A DNA stretch of 64,000 nt from Undaria pinnatifida (GCA_012845835.1 JABAKD010000003.1:2352212-2416211), one strand, 5' to 3'; positions 19,903-32,220 are shown, counted from the stretch's first letter. Notes: generated by a model from the letters alone, not told the origin. A program made the numbers and translations.

Positions 19903-22900
19903 ACGCGGTCTTTAAACCAGCGGTTCAAGGCAGGATGATCAAAGGTCTTACCGGCGAACGCCCGAACGCTCGAGCAATCCAGAACCATGATGCTGCGCAT
20001 GAAAGGCGGGAAACGCCGTACGACGCTAACGAGCTGCTGCAAAGGGTAAGGGTTAGGCCTGTGACCTACGACAATGCATGCGTTACATGCGTTCCTTGAT
20101 TTGTTGGTTGACTTTCGGTTTTGGCACAGCATTATCTCAATCAACATGTCGTCGATTGAACAAGTCCCTCCAGCCAGAGAGTAACACGCTTCTGGCACTG
20201 AAGAGGGATCGAAGGGTACGGGCGGAAGGGTAGGGGCGGATACCGCCGCTGGTACGGGACGCATGGTTTGTGCCGCCGTTTGCGGGGAGTGTGGGGATGG
20301 GATCATGGGGGAGTGGGGACGTCGTCCGAGCACAGACTACTTGGTAGAGCGTTCGCTTGCGGGAGATGAAAAGCTGAACACTGGCCTGGAGTAATCGGGC
20401 ACCCCGTTTGTAATGTTCCTAATGCATCTCAACCTCATACCTGCCGCCGCTACCTGTACACAGGTGAAGGACGCGACTGCAGACGGAGGGAAGTACCTCC
20501 TCAAGATGGACACCGAGGGACGTATGACGCACATCTTTTGGATGACAGCAACGCAGGTGAGGGCATATACAGACCTCAGCGCAGTGCAAATAATGTTGGA
20601 AGAACGGTCTAATGCTGGTGCGACTGCAGTACCACAGTCTGCGCAGAAAGCGGAGCTGCACTTGATTAAATATGCTGAGAGCAGTGGCGTACGATAAGGC
20701 CCTCCATGGCGATGCACGTGTACATGCACGCACCCCAGGGTCCGACTCTCCTCCCTCTACCCTCTTTTTCGTGCCCTCCCGTCTACCCTCCTTTTCGCGC
20801 CCTCAGGTGGCGGCACTCTCGATAAATTACGGTCACGTTCTTCTGTACGCCGACACCGCGGTGAAGAACAAGTACAGGTTACCGATGGGCATCGGCGCTG
20901 TGATCGACGGCGAGTACTTCACGCGCGTCGCCTATCAGATGATTTCCTCGGACACCCAAGCGGAGACGTTCGAGTGGATGATGCCGGGAAGGATGGAAGC
21001 GCGGGGAGGGGAGGGGCCGGACGTGCTCATCCAAGACGCAGACGGCGCCTGTACTCTAGCAGCGAGCAAGGTGTTCAAGGGGGTGACGAAGCTGAGGTGC
21101 CTTTGGCACCTGTGCAAGAACGCCAGGGAAAAGCTCAGCAGCGTCTTGGGCAAAGAGTTTCCTGTGAGTAGGATATTGCGTGTGTGCTGGTGAGACTTGG
21201 GGGTATCGGGGATGTGTCCTTCCAGTAGCAAACCGTGTCATTTGGCGCTGCGCCTGGTGTTGCTACAGCCTGGCCATAAGTACTGGCGATTATGTTGTCG
21301 TTCGTATGGTTGCCCGATACCAAGAATAGGAGTGTCGTTTATTATCGCACACGTCCATCCACCCAGCCTCGGCGACTTTAACCCCCCATCTAACGGTCCG
21401 CAACAAACCACACACAACCATGTCACCGCGGAAAGCAGCAACCGCCTACGTGACGCTCTCGCAGGGTTAGCCTCGCCTCTTTACTTTGGTCTCGGCTCAT
21501 TGTTGCTTTAATTTCGTGCTGCCACCCGCCTACGCCCAACCTTTGACAAAACGAAAGTGCTTTGGAGGGCGACTGCTTTCGACCCAATAATCCTCCCCCA
21601 CCACCCCCAGCTACAATGATACACAGTTGTCTCAGAAATAGCCTCCGCCGCTTCCGCCAACGACGCTGTCATCACCGCCACCCACTATACTCACAGAATT
21701 TCACCAACGGGTTCCGCAAGATGCCCGGTCGGCTGTCGGAGACCGGGTTCGAGGAATCGTTCGAGGAGCTCTGCGAGCAATTCCCGGCGGCGAAGGAGTG
21801 CTTGCGGAAACTCTACAAGGATCGCGGACGCTGAGCGGTGGCTTTCTCTATGCTGACGTTCAGTGTTTCGTCATTCACGTCCAACTGAGTTGAAGGTGTG
21901 CGCTTATGTGTTTAGCGTGTTTCAGCGTGTTTGTGCTTTGTGCTCGGCGGGGTCGACCACGGTGACTTGTCCACTGTTACCCAACACACGCGTCCCAACA
22001 ACATTGTGACGTGCTGTAAGAAAACCTCGCCGAGGCGTGGGATAACGACGTGTGTACACGACCCAACTCATCAACTCCTTATGCATTGACATAAGTAGTG
22101 TGCCGTAGCCGCCAGTCTACGCCTGTCCAAACTCGGTAATTATTTCAAGTAATGCAACGACAAACCACCTTACCATGTCTCGCCCACCTGCCGACCGCGC
22201 CAGGTATCAACAGAATCATGAGAAAATTTTGCGGCGCTATGACTTCTTTGCAAGGCCTCTTCGAGTTCTTCGAGGGAGCAATCGAGAAGCAGGAAGATCA
22301 GTCACTCCTTCGCGCCGCTCGGCTCGCCCTTCCGACTGTGGCGATGCCGGGCATTGACGAAGTGTGGTTCGGGGAGAAATTCATGGCGCCGATCCGTTTC
22401 GGGCTTGGGCTGTGGCCGTTCCGGTTCATGACCCAGGAGATGGAGGCCGCCGCTATTTTTGTGGTGGTGCTAGTAGAGTGCTTGAGGGGGACGAACGCTT
22501 GGAAGCACTAGGGAAACTACAGTTCCTGGGCGAGTTGGTTGTGGGCGTCGAGACGGTCGCCGTCGTCATGGAGAGCCGTGACGGCCGGGCTATGCGGTAC
22601 ATAGTTTGCAGCATGACGGATGGCAGTCACATCTTCTCGTGCCGAACACTCCAAGAACTCGGTCTTTGTTGCCGGCACTTTTGGCAGGCCATGCGTTTGA
22701 GCCCGAAGTTCAAATTCCACGTAGGCATACTCAACAGGCATTGACTAACAGAGCATGGCCTGGGGGAACTAGAGCCTTGGCCACCAGAGTGTAAACCGCA
22801 ATGAATGGTAGCGCTAGTCCACAGCGGCGCGTCCAACGACGACCAGGTTCCCGCGCCCACGGTAGCGGTGGGTGTCACGTGGCAAGCAATCCCGGAGAAC

Positions 22901-23228
22901 GCCACCATACTCTAGGCTGCAGAAGGTGGTGCAGGCAGGGCAAAGTAGCCAGGACCGCCGGCTCCTTTACGTGGAGTTGTTGAAGAAGGCCACCGCGGCC
23001 GTGAGCTCTGGGGTGCAATTGGTTCCTCCTGATACTATGAGGACCATCGTACAGACGTTCGAAAGTAGCATGCACACCGCGGCGATGATTCCTTCGGGGC
23101 AGGGGGCTGTACTTGGTAACCCACTAGCTGTGCGCCAACCGGTTGTTAGAAGCCAAGGTGCTAGGGAGAAGTCTAGCCTGGAATATGGCGGGGCATTGAG
23201 CAGGAGACGCGCGCAGGCCAATACTTGA
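19903..23228 (+). pseudogene. MULE (Mutator-like) transposase, intron-containing, broken
   Basis: Successive plus-strand segments match the order of MULE transposases. The N-terminal region (19903-20045, ending NELLQR) joins 20464-20556, with LLKMDTEGRMTHIFW. Next comes the DDE domain (20807-21163), with VLLYADTAVKNKYRLPMGIG, DTQAETFEWMM, VLIQDADGACTLAA and CLWHLCKNAREKL. A segment at 21697-21834 (FEELCEQFPAAKECLRKLY) follows. The first three introns have GT-AG ends and phase 0. After 21834 the frame breaks. 22152-22460 carries an INRIMRKFCGAMTSL region, 22460-22740 a SWIM-like zinc motif (FSCRTLQELGLCCRHFW), and 22872-23228 a basic C-terminal part. At least three frame changes and one internal stop make it a pseudogene. 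Terminal inverted repeats were not found. Confidence 0.85.
20807..21163 (+). pseudogene. MULE transposase catalytic (DDE) exon
   Basis: 119 codons between CCTCAG and CCT|GTGAGT. The first Asp lies in YADTAVKNKY and the second in IQDADGA. The C-X2-H-like CLWHLCKN motif follows, as in MULE domains. This is the best preserved part of the element. Confidence 0.88.
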
Positions 23229-24190
23229 ACCATGTTGAGCTTACGACGGGTTCTGTTCAGGCTCGGTCGTGGAGGGCAAAGAACGGAGTGGAATGGCATT
23301 GTGCTTTCCGGGGAGCGACTTCGTGTTTCTCGATCCCATCCCCCGCTGTATATCCAAGGTGATGGGTGGCCAGAAAGCATTTCTGGGGTTCGGGCTTCGT
23401 CGGGGTGACTGGTCGGTGTTTTTCTACCGGTGATAGCGGGGGTACGTTGTGAAAGAACCAGTCCGTTCGAACGTACATAATTAAGCTACTGTATACAAGA
23501 TTTATGGCAGATTTGTCAAAGTTTTCGTGAACGTCGACCGCGCGTCGACCACACATCGCAAGCGAACATGGAGAAAGCCACAATGGGTTGCCCGAAGCTC
23601 GGCGGGAGGTCATCTGGCCGAAGAACATTTTTTCTAGAATAATTACGTCGCCACAACCCTTCAACCATGCTACATGCATTCGCTTGCGCCCGCTGTGTAC
23701 GTCCCTCATGCTCTAGTTAACACCCATCCGCTCAACCCTCAACGATCACAACGCAACAGGTTTCAAAGACATTCATACCCCCCCCCCCTCTCCCTACTCA
23801 AACTCAAACGGCGCAACCTTTCACCCGGCACGACAAGCCCCGGAGATCTTGGTGCCATTCGCAACGTGGCAGGTCGACAATATATCGCTCCATCAGGCGG
23901 TGCTCCCGTACGTCAGACGGTGCGGCCTTTTCAATGTGCACCCGGCATGAAAACCCTTCTCTAATAATGACATACATGATGGCATTCGAACGTCCCTCCT
24001 TTGCAGTGGCCTCCATCACACTCTCAGTGATTTCCACCCGTTATCGAGGCACCACAACACTAAATAGACATGCCCGGCGCCAGCGGCGTCGGCGGGTACG
24101 CGCGACTAGCCGGTCGCCGAAGCGCAGAATGCGCAGAAGCCAAGGCCTACCACGGTGCAGATCGTTTTGCACCACTGCAACGTCCTCAAA
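23229..24190. other. No gene recognised
   Basis: Short open frames on both strands (for example minus 23257-23709) show no recognisable domain. A run of nine C lies near 23780. The stretch separates the MULE remnant from the ankyrin remnant. Confidence 0.45.
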
Positions 24191-24196
24191 TGTCTA

Positions 24197-24690
24197 AGTC
24201 TGGCTACCATGAAGAGGACGCCGTCGGGGACCAGTTGCTGGCCGTCCGTCTCTCCACCACCAACTCAACAAATATGACGCCACACTAAACCGACTGTACA
24301 TAGCCGCAGTCCAGAACGTTTCCAAGAACAAATTCTCACGACGCCCATCACCACACATGATCATCTCCAGAGACCGTAGCATCTCCAGGTCGCCATCTTT
24401 CGCATAGCGCCGCACTTGAGCTTCCATCCATCCCCCGCCTTGCCCCAAAAATGTCGAAAGAGGCCCCATAATTTCGCCATCTCTCGCTGCCGCCGCCAGT
24501 TTCAGAGGTGGGCCTCGGCCGCTACGAGCTACTCATCGAGAACGTAGCCATCTTCGTCTCTGCCGAGGTCAGTAGTGTAACAGCATGCTACAAGGTCTGC
24601 ACGACCGGAACTTACGGCGACTTCTAAAGCCTTCACTCCCATCTGGTCTTTGTAGCTACCTTTAACGATCAACAACTTCAGAAATTCATC
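24197..24690 (-). pseudogene. Ankyrin-repeat protein remnant
   Basis: The minus strand reads as two or three ankyrin-like units. The right part has AGHDEFLKLLIVKGSYKDQM, then GVKALEVAVSSGRADLVACC and a stop after GRDEDGYVLDE. After a frame change come LAAAARDGEIMGPLSTF, VRRYAKDGDLEMLRSLEM and ETFWTAAMYSRFSVASYLL. The alternation of a G(D/H)xxxLxxL helix with AAxxxxxxVxxxL helices fits ankyrin repeats. The right end abuts a sequence shared with the TRIM-like element at 24.7 kb, so the gene was probably cut by that insertion. At least one stop and one frameshift are present. Confidence 0.55.
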
Positions 24691-24718
24691 GTGCCCGGCC
24701 GTTTCAGGGGGGGAAGAG

Positions 24719-25114
24719 TGTTTTAAGGCTCAGTTTGGGTAAGCTATTATTAGTTAACCTTTTGCAAGTGGTCAAACGGACTAATACCCCACGAATACCT
24801 TAACAAATGGCGTCGTCGACAGACCATGGATGGGTTTTTCGGGTCGTGGGTTCAAATCCCACCATCCACAATAATAAACTTTTTCAGACTTTCCCCATAC
24901 TGTATGACATGTCGAACTTGAAAAATACTCTACTCGGTATCCCCAGGAAATGAAGCAGCTTGGATATTAACAGGTCCGGCCGTGTATCCGGCCGACCTGG
25001 TATCCCGCCGTTTCAGGGGGAGGAGAGTGTTATAAGGCTTAGTTTGGGTAAGCTATTATTGGTGAGCCTTTTGCAAGTGGTCAAACGGACTAATACCCTA
25101 CTAATACCTTAACA
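24719..25114 (+). mobile_element. TRIM-like miniature LTR element, 396 bp
   Basis: Two direct repeats of exactly 87 bp (24719-24805 and 25028-25114) begin TGTT and end AACA, and differ at about seven positions. The interior is only 222 bp and codes for nothing. The right repeat is preceded by a purine tract (CAGGGGGAGGAGAG) in the place of a polypurine tract. A TGG-starting sequence lies two bases after the left repeat, where a primer-binding site should be. The left repeat is also preceded by the same GTTTCAGGGGGG-type tract, which suggests it is part of a former tandem array. No 5-bp target duplication is visible. A tRNA-derived SINE is the alternative, because the interior holds a T-arm-like GTGGGTTCAAATCCCAC. 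Confidence 0.6.
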
Positions 25115-25390
25115 AGCAGCAGCAGCACAACAGCAGCAGCAGTATACTGCAGCAGTAGTAGTCGTAGTAGTAGTCGTAGTAGTAGTAGTAGTAGTACTAG
25201 TACTAGTACTAGTTGCAGTAGTACTAGTAGTACTAGTACTACTAGTAGAAGTCGTAGTAGTAGTCGTAGTAATAGTACTAGCAGCAGCAGTAGTAGTAGT
25301 AGTAGTACTAGTAGTACTAGTAGTACTAGTAGTACTAGTAGTAGTGGTAGCAGTAGTAGTAAGTACTATTACTTGTAGTAGTACGCGATA
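25115..25390. repeat. AGC / AGT / ACTAGT microsatellite
   Basis: About 270 bp of trinucleotide and hexanucleotide repeats (AGC at the left, then AGT with interspersed ACTAGT and CGTAGT). No coding meaning. Confidence 0.95.
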
Positions 25391-25568
25391 GCACCGAATT
25401 AATAATTTGGCAGTTAAGAATTTATTTCAGGCTCGAGTTTCAGACGAAAAAAAACAACAAAAAAACATGCATGCATGCATATATTAACTGGTATGGCCTT
25501 TTTGTCTGACTGGTCGCTGGTCGCTCATTGGCTGGGGATCGTACATAATAAAGTAACCGTCATCTGAG

Positions 25569-26035
25569 GACGATAGGGTCCCATCCCAGGATCATAATCT
25601 ATCCACACATATATATACAACTCCGACAACCCGAGAACGAACACAGCTATATAGGGTCCCATCCCCGGCCCAGAGATCATTCTATATCTCTAAAAGTTAG
25701 ACAAACCGAGGAATAAAACCGACTTCTCTCGGATCATCACCGCCCCTCACGGTGTGGAAACCCCAACTCCGTTGGCTAAAATCCCTGATTGGTTCGAGCT
25801 CCACAGCGGCGCCCCACCCTAGGAAGATGATAGAGGCTCGCCAACCAATGGGAGGCAGTTCCGTTGCACACAGCGGAGATAGGGCCCCATCCCCGGTTCA
25901 GAAATCCTTCGAATCTCTATAACTCCAACAACGCGGGAACTGTAACGACGATGATCTCCCCCGGGTCGATATACCTCCCCGCACGGCGTGTCAACCCCGA
26001 CCCCCCGTTGGCTTATTATTCGTGATTGGCTGGTA
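25569..26035. repeat. Three diverged tandem-like units with GGGTCCCATCCC
   Basis: Units begin near 25569, 25650 and 25873 with ATAGGG(T/C)CCCATCCC. Each has an AATCT-T/CTATA block and a CAA-CCG-G-A/GGAA block. The last two also share CCCC-CACGG(T/C)GTG, a CCCCAAC/CCCCGACCC block, CCGTTGGCT and TGATTGG. The first unit is truncated. Non-coding. Confidence 0.6.
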
Positions 26036-26089
26036 GGCATATTTCGACCGACTCGGGTTTTCTCGCATACTTCTGTATACGGCAAATAT

Positions 26090-27155
26090 TTGCAATGCAA
26101 GCGCAATTCGACCTGCTATTTGCATAATAGATCGCACAAAAAGGCGAGTTTAAGCCTGTATCACAGGCTGGCGTGCCGAGCAAGCACGCTCAAAATGAGG
26201 ATGGGAGAAACACTTGATGAACAGCAACAACAGCACCAAACGCAATATAAATGGACGAATTAGATCGATTTGTACCCAGGATCCAGGGGGCCCCGGTTTT
26301 AGGCACAATTAATTTCAAGCAAAAATGAGGAGTTCAAAGCAAAACGACATAGCAAATGGAACTAAAAGAACTGGCACAACTTGAGCAAAATAACCAACCG
26401 TGGAAAAAAGCCTGAAATGAGGCCAAAACAGTGCGTATTTGACTCACTGGCATAATGGTCGAATAATCATGGAATACTATTCACAACTCCTATCGTTTGT
26501 TTTTCTTTTCATTTTTGTTTCATGGAATTCTTGCCCGCATTATCACCTCTTCTTGGTCGCCTATTATGCGACCTCATTCGCCTGTTGGGTCAAAGCCTAA
26601 CTAACAACCTCGCAAAATTATTTTTGCGGTTTTCGGCATGCCACTCGCTTGCTAAGGGCAACACTTCAATTAGGAATACTTGCCCGCATAATCCACTCTT
26701 TTTCTTGGTCGCTAATTATGCGACCCCGAAAAAAGAGGCTGAATATCCCGATTTCATTCGCCTATTGGGTCAAAGCCTAACTGACGACCTCGCAACTATT
26801 TACTAGGTCGCTATTTGGCTGGTTAGTTGCATAATTGGTTGCGCAAAAAAACGGTTTTGAGCCTGTACCAGGTTGACGTGCAGACCTCAAGCACGCTCAA
26901 ATGATGAACGCTTGAACAGCACCAAACGCAATATAAAGGCATGAATTAGAGCGATCTACTACTGGTATAATACGCGTTTTGCGGTTTTTGGCATGCTACT
27001 CGCTTGCATAGGGCAACAATTTTTAATTCGGAATACTTGCCCGCATAATTACCTCTTCTTAGTCGCGTATTATGCGACCCCGAAAAAAGAGGCTGAAAAT
27101 CCCGATTACATTTGCCTATTGGGTCAAAGCCTAACTAAGAGTCGTTCTGCGGTAG
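26090..27155. repeat. Compound repeat, two interleaved modules
   Basis: Module A (about 26095-26290 and 26815-26975) shares TTGCATAAT-GAT/GGTTGCGCA, AAGCACGCTCAAA, CAGCACCAAACGCAATATAA and a GAATTAGA-CGAT block. Module B (about 26522-26605, 26668-26805 and 27020-27145) shares AATACTTGCCCGCATAAT, a TCTT-GTCGC-TATTATGCGACC block and CCTATTGGGTCAAAGCCTAACT. A second and third B unit carry AAAAGAGGCTGAA-ATCCCGATT. The arrangement A-B-B-A-B suggests duplication of an A+B block. Open frames across B are by-products. No transposase is present. Confidence 0.75.
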
Positions 27156-28683
27156 CCCCCAACATTTCTTTAGCGAAATCGACGGTTTCGAAACCAACTC
27201 CCGGCCGTATCTCCTGAAATACGCTGCCCCTTGCCCCCCCCGAGGTCATCGTTCGATAGTCCTTCGCAAACAAGAAAATATGTGAACATTTTATTTTCAT
27301 ATCATCCTCCTCGTTCGTGTCGAGCAGCCATGAAATGTTCGTTAAAGAAAATCGCTGTTTTTTTTGGAGGGGGCTATCCTAGAATCAGTCCTAACGACCT
27401 CGCAAACTATCAAGTCCTCCGTGGTCACAGGACAGGCTCCAGACACCGTGGAGTGGAAGAATATCCCAGGAAACAAAAAAAATAAAACAAGGCGAAATAA
27501 AAGTCGTATATTCGTACACAGCTGAATAAAGCAATTCATATGCATGTATATAGAAAAATGTAAATGAAGAAATCAAGCCTACGTATGATACGTGCCAGGC
27601 CCCTGTTACTGGTGAATACGTTTCAATACTCGCATCTGAAAACGACTACTACACCGCATGCCACCCAGGAAACCCAACCAACCAACCATTCAATCAATGT
27701 GCAAATAAATGAATCCGAGGAGACCAAAGGAACTTACAACTCGTAAAAGAGCTCGCCTGTATGTATGATAGATATCAAAGATAGATACCGGTTGACGCTG
27801 GACAGACCTTTGGCCACTCGTCCGACTGTCGAGCAGCAAAAGGCCTCGACAGACAGCCTCGACAGTCGAAAAACAGGGGATGTTTCATTGACATCCCCTA
27901 TTTTAGAAAAACGCCCGGCAAAAGCACGGAAACCATCGATATTGTTCTCGTGCGGCACGAGGTCCAGGACGACTATCCTATAATAATAGTACCCAAAGAT
28001 CCAACATGCGAAGCTCGCACGCAGGTAGAGAACCAGATGTAGGATGTAGGAGGCAGCATCGTGGACTCATTCACTCGTGGACGCGCAACATGCAAAGTGT
28101 ATGTACCAATTAACTACAGGGGCACAGCAGTCAACTACTTACTTGATTGAATCGACTCACTATTGTTTCATCTAAAAAGTTACACGCTTGAGGGGTTTCC
28201 ACAGATATATGGAGGCGTTATCTCACCCGGGGATTGAGGATGGTTTGTCGAGACAGCCCCAAACCTCTCGACAGACAGCTCGACCGCTCGAAAGCTCGCT
28301 GTTGTCAACCGACATCTTTGTGTGATAAGAGGGTAGAGGGGGGACGACGATATATATATATATATATCAGCAGACCAATCAGCCAACGCTATTACTACGC
28401 GTCATGCGTACAATAGCCCGTCCGAGTCAATTGGAAAAATAATGAAAAGGAAGACGGAGTAGGAAAATGAAAGGGAATAATACCAGATGATCCTCCACAA
28501 GGAACTGACTGAAAAAAGCCGTATTGGACACATAGGGGGCATCATGTGCATAATAAGGGTACTGAGGGGAGAACACAACAAGGCGAAGAAGTCCGGTCGG
28601 CCTTACGCTAACTATTTACGGCCATGGGGAGGGGAGGCCCACAAACAAACGTCAAGACGATGATGGCCAGAGCCAAGCTTCCT
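27156..28683. other. No gene recognised
   Basis: Contains an AT dinucleotide run near 28350 and two related blocks at about 27815-27880 and 28245-28310 (CTCGACAGACAGC, CGCTCGAAA/AGTCGAAA). The hairpin GGGGATGT/ACATCCCC lies at about 27877-27900. Remaining open frames are short and unrecognised. Confidence 0.45.
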
Positions 28684-30010
28684 TCAAGTCTCTTGGGCAG
28701 TACGCCCCCCCCTTCCCACCTCTCGCCCCTCCCCCCTCCCCCCTTCCCCCCCGCCACGTAGAGATGCCGACGGTGGGTAGCGCTCCCGCGGCCTTTGCAT
28801 GATGCTCTGCAATTCTACAGCTCTCTCCGCGTCATGCCATTTCTGCATGAATGACTCACTCTGCCCCCTCCTCGACCCGTCTAAATAATCTGTCGACCTT
28901 CTGCGCAGTTTTTTTCGCCACCCCTTCGAACTTAATTCCAAATGTCGACATATTCTCCTCCAGTCAGGCGCACCATCCAATCCTTCTCTTGCCCTCCTGA
29001 GCAACCCTTTTACCCCCAACCAAACAGATCACCCTCCGGGGCAGACGCTCCTCCCCCATACGTGCCACCGGACGAATCCCGCAAATATTTTTTATCCTCC
29101 ATTTCCGCACTGCTGTCGCCTCCATGCTCTCGGAGGGAGGCTTTCTTGGCAAGCGCGTGGGCGTGCGAGAGGGTGTGGTCATCGCGCTTGCTTCCGTTTC
29201 CACCAGCCGAGGCATCGGAGGAGCATGGAGTAAGTGGTGAACCTGTGGTAGCCTGTCATAGTCAGGCTTGTTCGGGCTCCACCTCACGCACCCATAGTCT
29301 CTGAAACGCCGCGTAATCTCGACACTGAGTTATCTACAGCTCAGCCCAAGTACACACACTCGATTATTTGTTTGCATACCTGGCCGGCTGCATTGATGGT
29401 GAACGAACGACACATTCCCCCCATATTTTGCCTGCAGGCACATGGTCTCCGTTTTGGCCTCGGAGATCGCAAAAAGCCCGAACACGGAGCACGCAGTCAA
29501 AACGATCACCGTCATCATCCTCTCCAGCCCTCATCTGGTGATCGCGATACGATGGATGCCCGCATCGTCAGTGTACAGCATACCTCATAACCCCTGCACC
29601 TCCTCTTCCTCCCCCTTCCCCTTCCGCTCATCGACTTCTTCTTTTGTCTGCTCGTGGTGTGGGCCATTTTTTCTTATTTCGTTGGAGCTGCGTAAACCAT
29701 GTTGTCCATGGCAGCTGCATCAAGAGGAGGAAGGTGTTTCTCGGCAACACGCAGTACCGCCGTGAAAAACCGGTTGAACAACAGTGGCGCAAGCACACAC
29801 CCTTGCCCAAGACCTTGCCCCACGTCGGACTTATTATCCGAGCACTTTCCATCATCCAACCGCACGCATGCTTGCATGCTGTCGTGGAATTGGCGGATGA
29901 CGGCGAGTGTGCTCGGTGGCAAGAACAGCCCCAGCCCAGAGAAGAGTGCTGTCGACGGAGTCATATGCTTTTGGTGAAATCGATGAAGCACAATTACAAG
30001 CACAGCGGGG
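28684..30010 (-). pseudogene. Non-LTR (LINE) retrotransposon remnant
   Basis: Reading from right to left, the minus strand first shows LAVIRQFHDSMQACVRLDDG and GLGQGCVLAPLLFNRFF, a LINE reverse transcriptase palm with the GxxQGCxLAPLLFN signature. Next comes the catalytic LYTDDAG near 29550 and then SEAKTETMCL. Further on are ICGIRPVARMGEERLPRRV and ESFMQKWHDAERAVELQ, C-terminal sequence after the RT domain. Frame changes occur between these pieces and the 5' half is absent, as in 5'-truncated dead LINE copies. It lies 3.3 kb past the helicase stop codon on the same strand. The clade is not determined. Confidence 0.8.
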
Positions 30011-30708
30011 TGCCCTACCCCCCTAACCTAAGTCAACGATACAACAAGCCTAACAGGTATTATCTGTAGTTTATGTTTGGTCCCCACGTTACCAACAAAC
30101 GTCGAACTCCGAAGCCTCTTACAAGAGGTTAGGTTTCCCGTCTCGCGGTTTTTAGAGCGGAAAACATCCATGCCCACCGACTGTCGCCGCACAATCATAT
30201 ATATATATATATATATCAGCAAACACACGTTCGTTTGATATTATTTTGGCATTGAGCTTGTTCGCAAGACACTTTGCTTAGCAAGCCTCTCAATAATAAC
30301 TGCCAAACAAAAACAGAAAAACCTTGATTTTAGGAATAAATATTGTACAGCCAGCGTAGTACCGCACGTTCTTTCCACGGCCGCCTGTGGGAGATCTATC
30401 TTTCCTAACGACGTAGTTACGCAGAAAACGGTGATAGTCGTTTCCTTCGTAGATAGAACCTATCCAAACGCAGAACACAAAAACAGCACCACCACCACGA
30501 AACAAAAAAAAAACCCGACACCAATACCAACACCCGCTCGCGGCTCCAAGCCGCGTGTCGCTTCATAACACACCTATACCACAAAACAGCAACAGCGCAA
30601 CAGCATGCTGCGTTGTCTCAAACCAGGAAACCTCCTAATAATCACGCCACCGGCGCCGCCTGGGAGGCTCATCATCCACACGTACGAGCGCTAAACCTAC
30701 GTACCTAT

Positions 30709-30730
30709 CCCTAACCCTAACCTAACCTAA
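30709..30730. repeat. Short interstitial telomere-like run
   Basis: Two CCCTAA followed by two CCTAA units (about 22 bp). Too short to show a former chromosome end. Confidence 0.4.
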
Positions 30731-32084
30731 ATTATCTGAGCGATAACACAAGCTATCTACTACTAGTAGGAAGCGATGATACAAGCGTTTATGCTCGTTG
30801 GGGCCACAAAGTGTCCAGAGTCCGCACTGAATGCTGATAAGGACTCGGCGGGTGATTCGGGTGCACGTCCAACACCTTACCTATAGTAACCCTTTTGGAA
30901 CTGCGCCAACGTTTTTGGCGATGTATGCCTGACTTGGAACTAGTGTGGGATAAAGTTTGCTGTTCCTGTCAATAAAGGCGATACGCCCTCTCAAAACAAA
31001 ACAAAACAATACAAAATCGTTCTAAACGACCTCTCAAAAGTCAAACAGAAATCAAACCACCCCCTGAATGAAGCAAGCTCATCAGACACGCCGCAAGTAC
31101 CGTAGTACTTTTTGGTAGCCTCAACAGGCGACCGACCCTGCATGCCAACGAGACGTCTCAACCGCCAAAAAACATATGCAGTAGAGTAGTGCACACCGGC
31201 TAACCGCTCTTTGAGGAGCTATTAACCTAAAATCCCCTCACGCATCTCAACCACAAACCATCCCCAGAGGCACATCGGAGATGCGCTTGTCCTCTGCCCT
31301 CTCTTTTATGTTGGCTACATATATATACCTGTTCGAACTATCAAGTAGGATCTACAAACAGTCTTCGTATTATCGTACTATCGACTGGGAAGAAAGAGGG
31401 AGGGCGTCTCGAATCGCGGCAGTCCCTATAAATCATGATCGCGTGAACCCCAGTAGTACTTCGTACGTAGTCTCTTTCTTTCAAAATCACTTCGCCCAAC
31501 CCACATACTTTGCACGACACTCGTCTACAAGTCCGCGCACAAACGGGGTATCGCTTCATTTCTTCCATCTTCCGTCCACAAATTCCGCTTATGCTGCAAG
31601 CCTGTACAGACTGTTTCATTCCTTTTTTCCTTTGCGTCTACATAGAAGAAAGTACGACGATGTAGCTTGCCAACTCATGCGCAGAACACCTGCGCCGAAA
31701 ACGTAACACGACAAAAACAAAAAAGCGTGCAAAGCATAAAATCTCGTTAGGTTCATTCAGCAGAGGCCGCTCTCGCGAAGAAGCGGAGCGACGCATACCG
31801 CTACGTTTGCGAGGAAAAAAAAAAAAAACGTCCTAAAAAAACGCTGCCTGACTTGTCTGTCTGCCTGCCTGTCTGTCAGCCTGTCTGTCTGTCTGTCTGC
31901 CCATGTAGGAAAGTGGCAGAAAGTAAACCATGCCTGCAGCTAACACTATGTACAAGTATATATTTACAGGGGATGCTATCGATAGGACACGACCTCCGGG
32001 TAGGGGTGGGAAGCTCCATTTCTGACTGACGGAACTCCTCAATAACATCAATGTCGTTAATGTAGGAGCATCATTACCAAACCT

Positions 32085-32220
32085 ACGGTAGGGGGGGTTC
32101 CCTTTTTTAGGGACCTGGTTTTGCAGTGGCTCGGGGTCACTCACTCGCGCGAGTGACCCGCCTGTTCCTTGCGGTCTCAGGCTTTCGTGCTGTTTCATTC
32201 TTGCAGTACATGAATCCGCC
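32085..32220 (+). mobile_element. Inverted-repeat element fragment, 'CCTACGGT(G/A)GGGGGG' family
   Basis: Starts CCTACGGTAGGGGGGG, then TTTTGCAGTGGCT, a CGCGCGAGTGACC block, and TTTCGTGCTGTTTCATTC to TACATGAATC. The reverse complement of 49910-50035 follows the same order (CCTACGGTGGGGGGG, TTTTGCCAGTGGCT, TTCGCGAGAGTGA, TTTCGCGCTGTTTTCATT, GACATGAATC). Only one arm is present here. Confidence 0.6.

Noticed and set aside
24817-24880. Functional tRNA in the TRIM-like interior
   Set aside because: The T arm is good, but no matching acceptor 5' strand, D arm or anticodon arm is found at the right distances.
30709-30730. Telomere or healed chromosome end
   Set aside because: Only about four degenerate units, with unique sequence on both sides.
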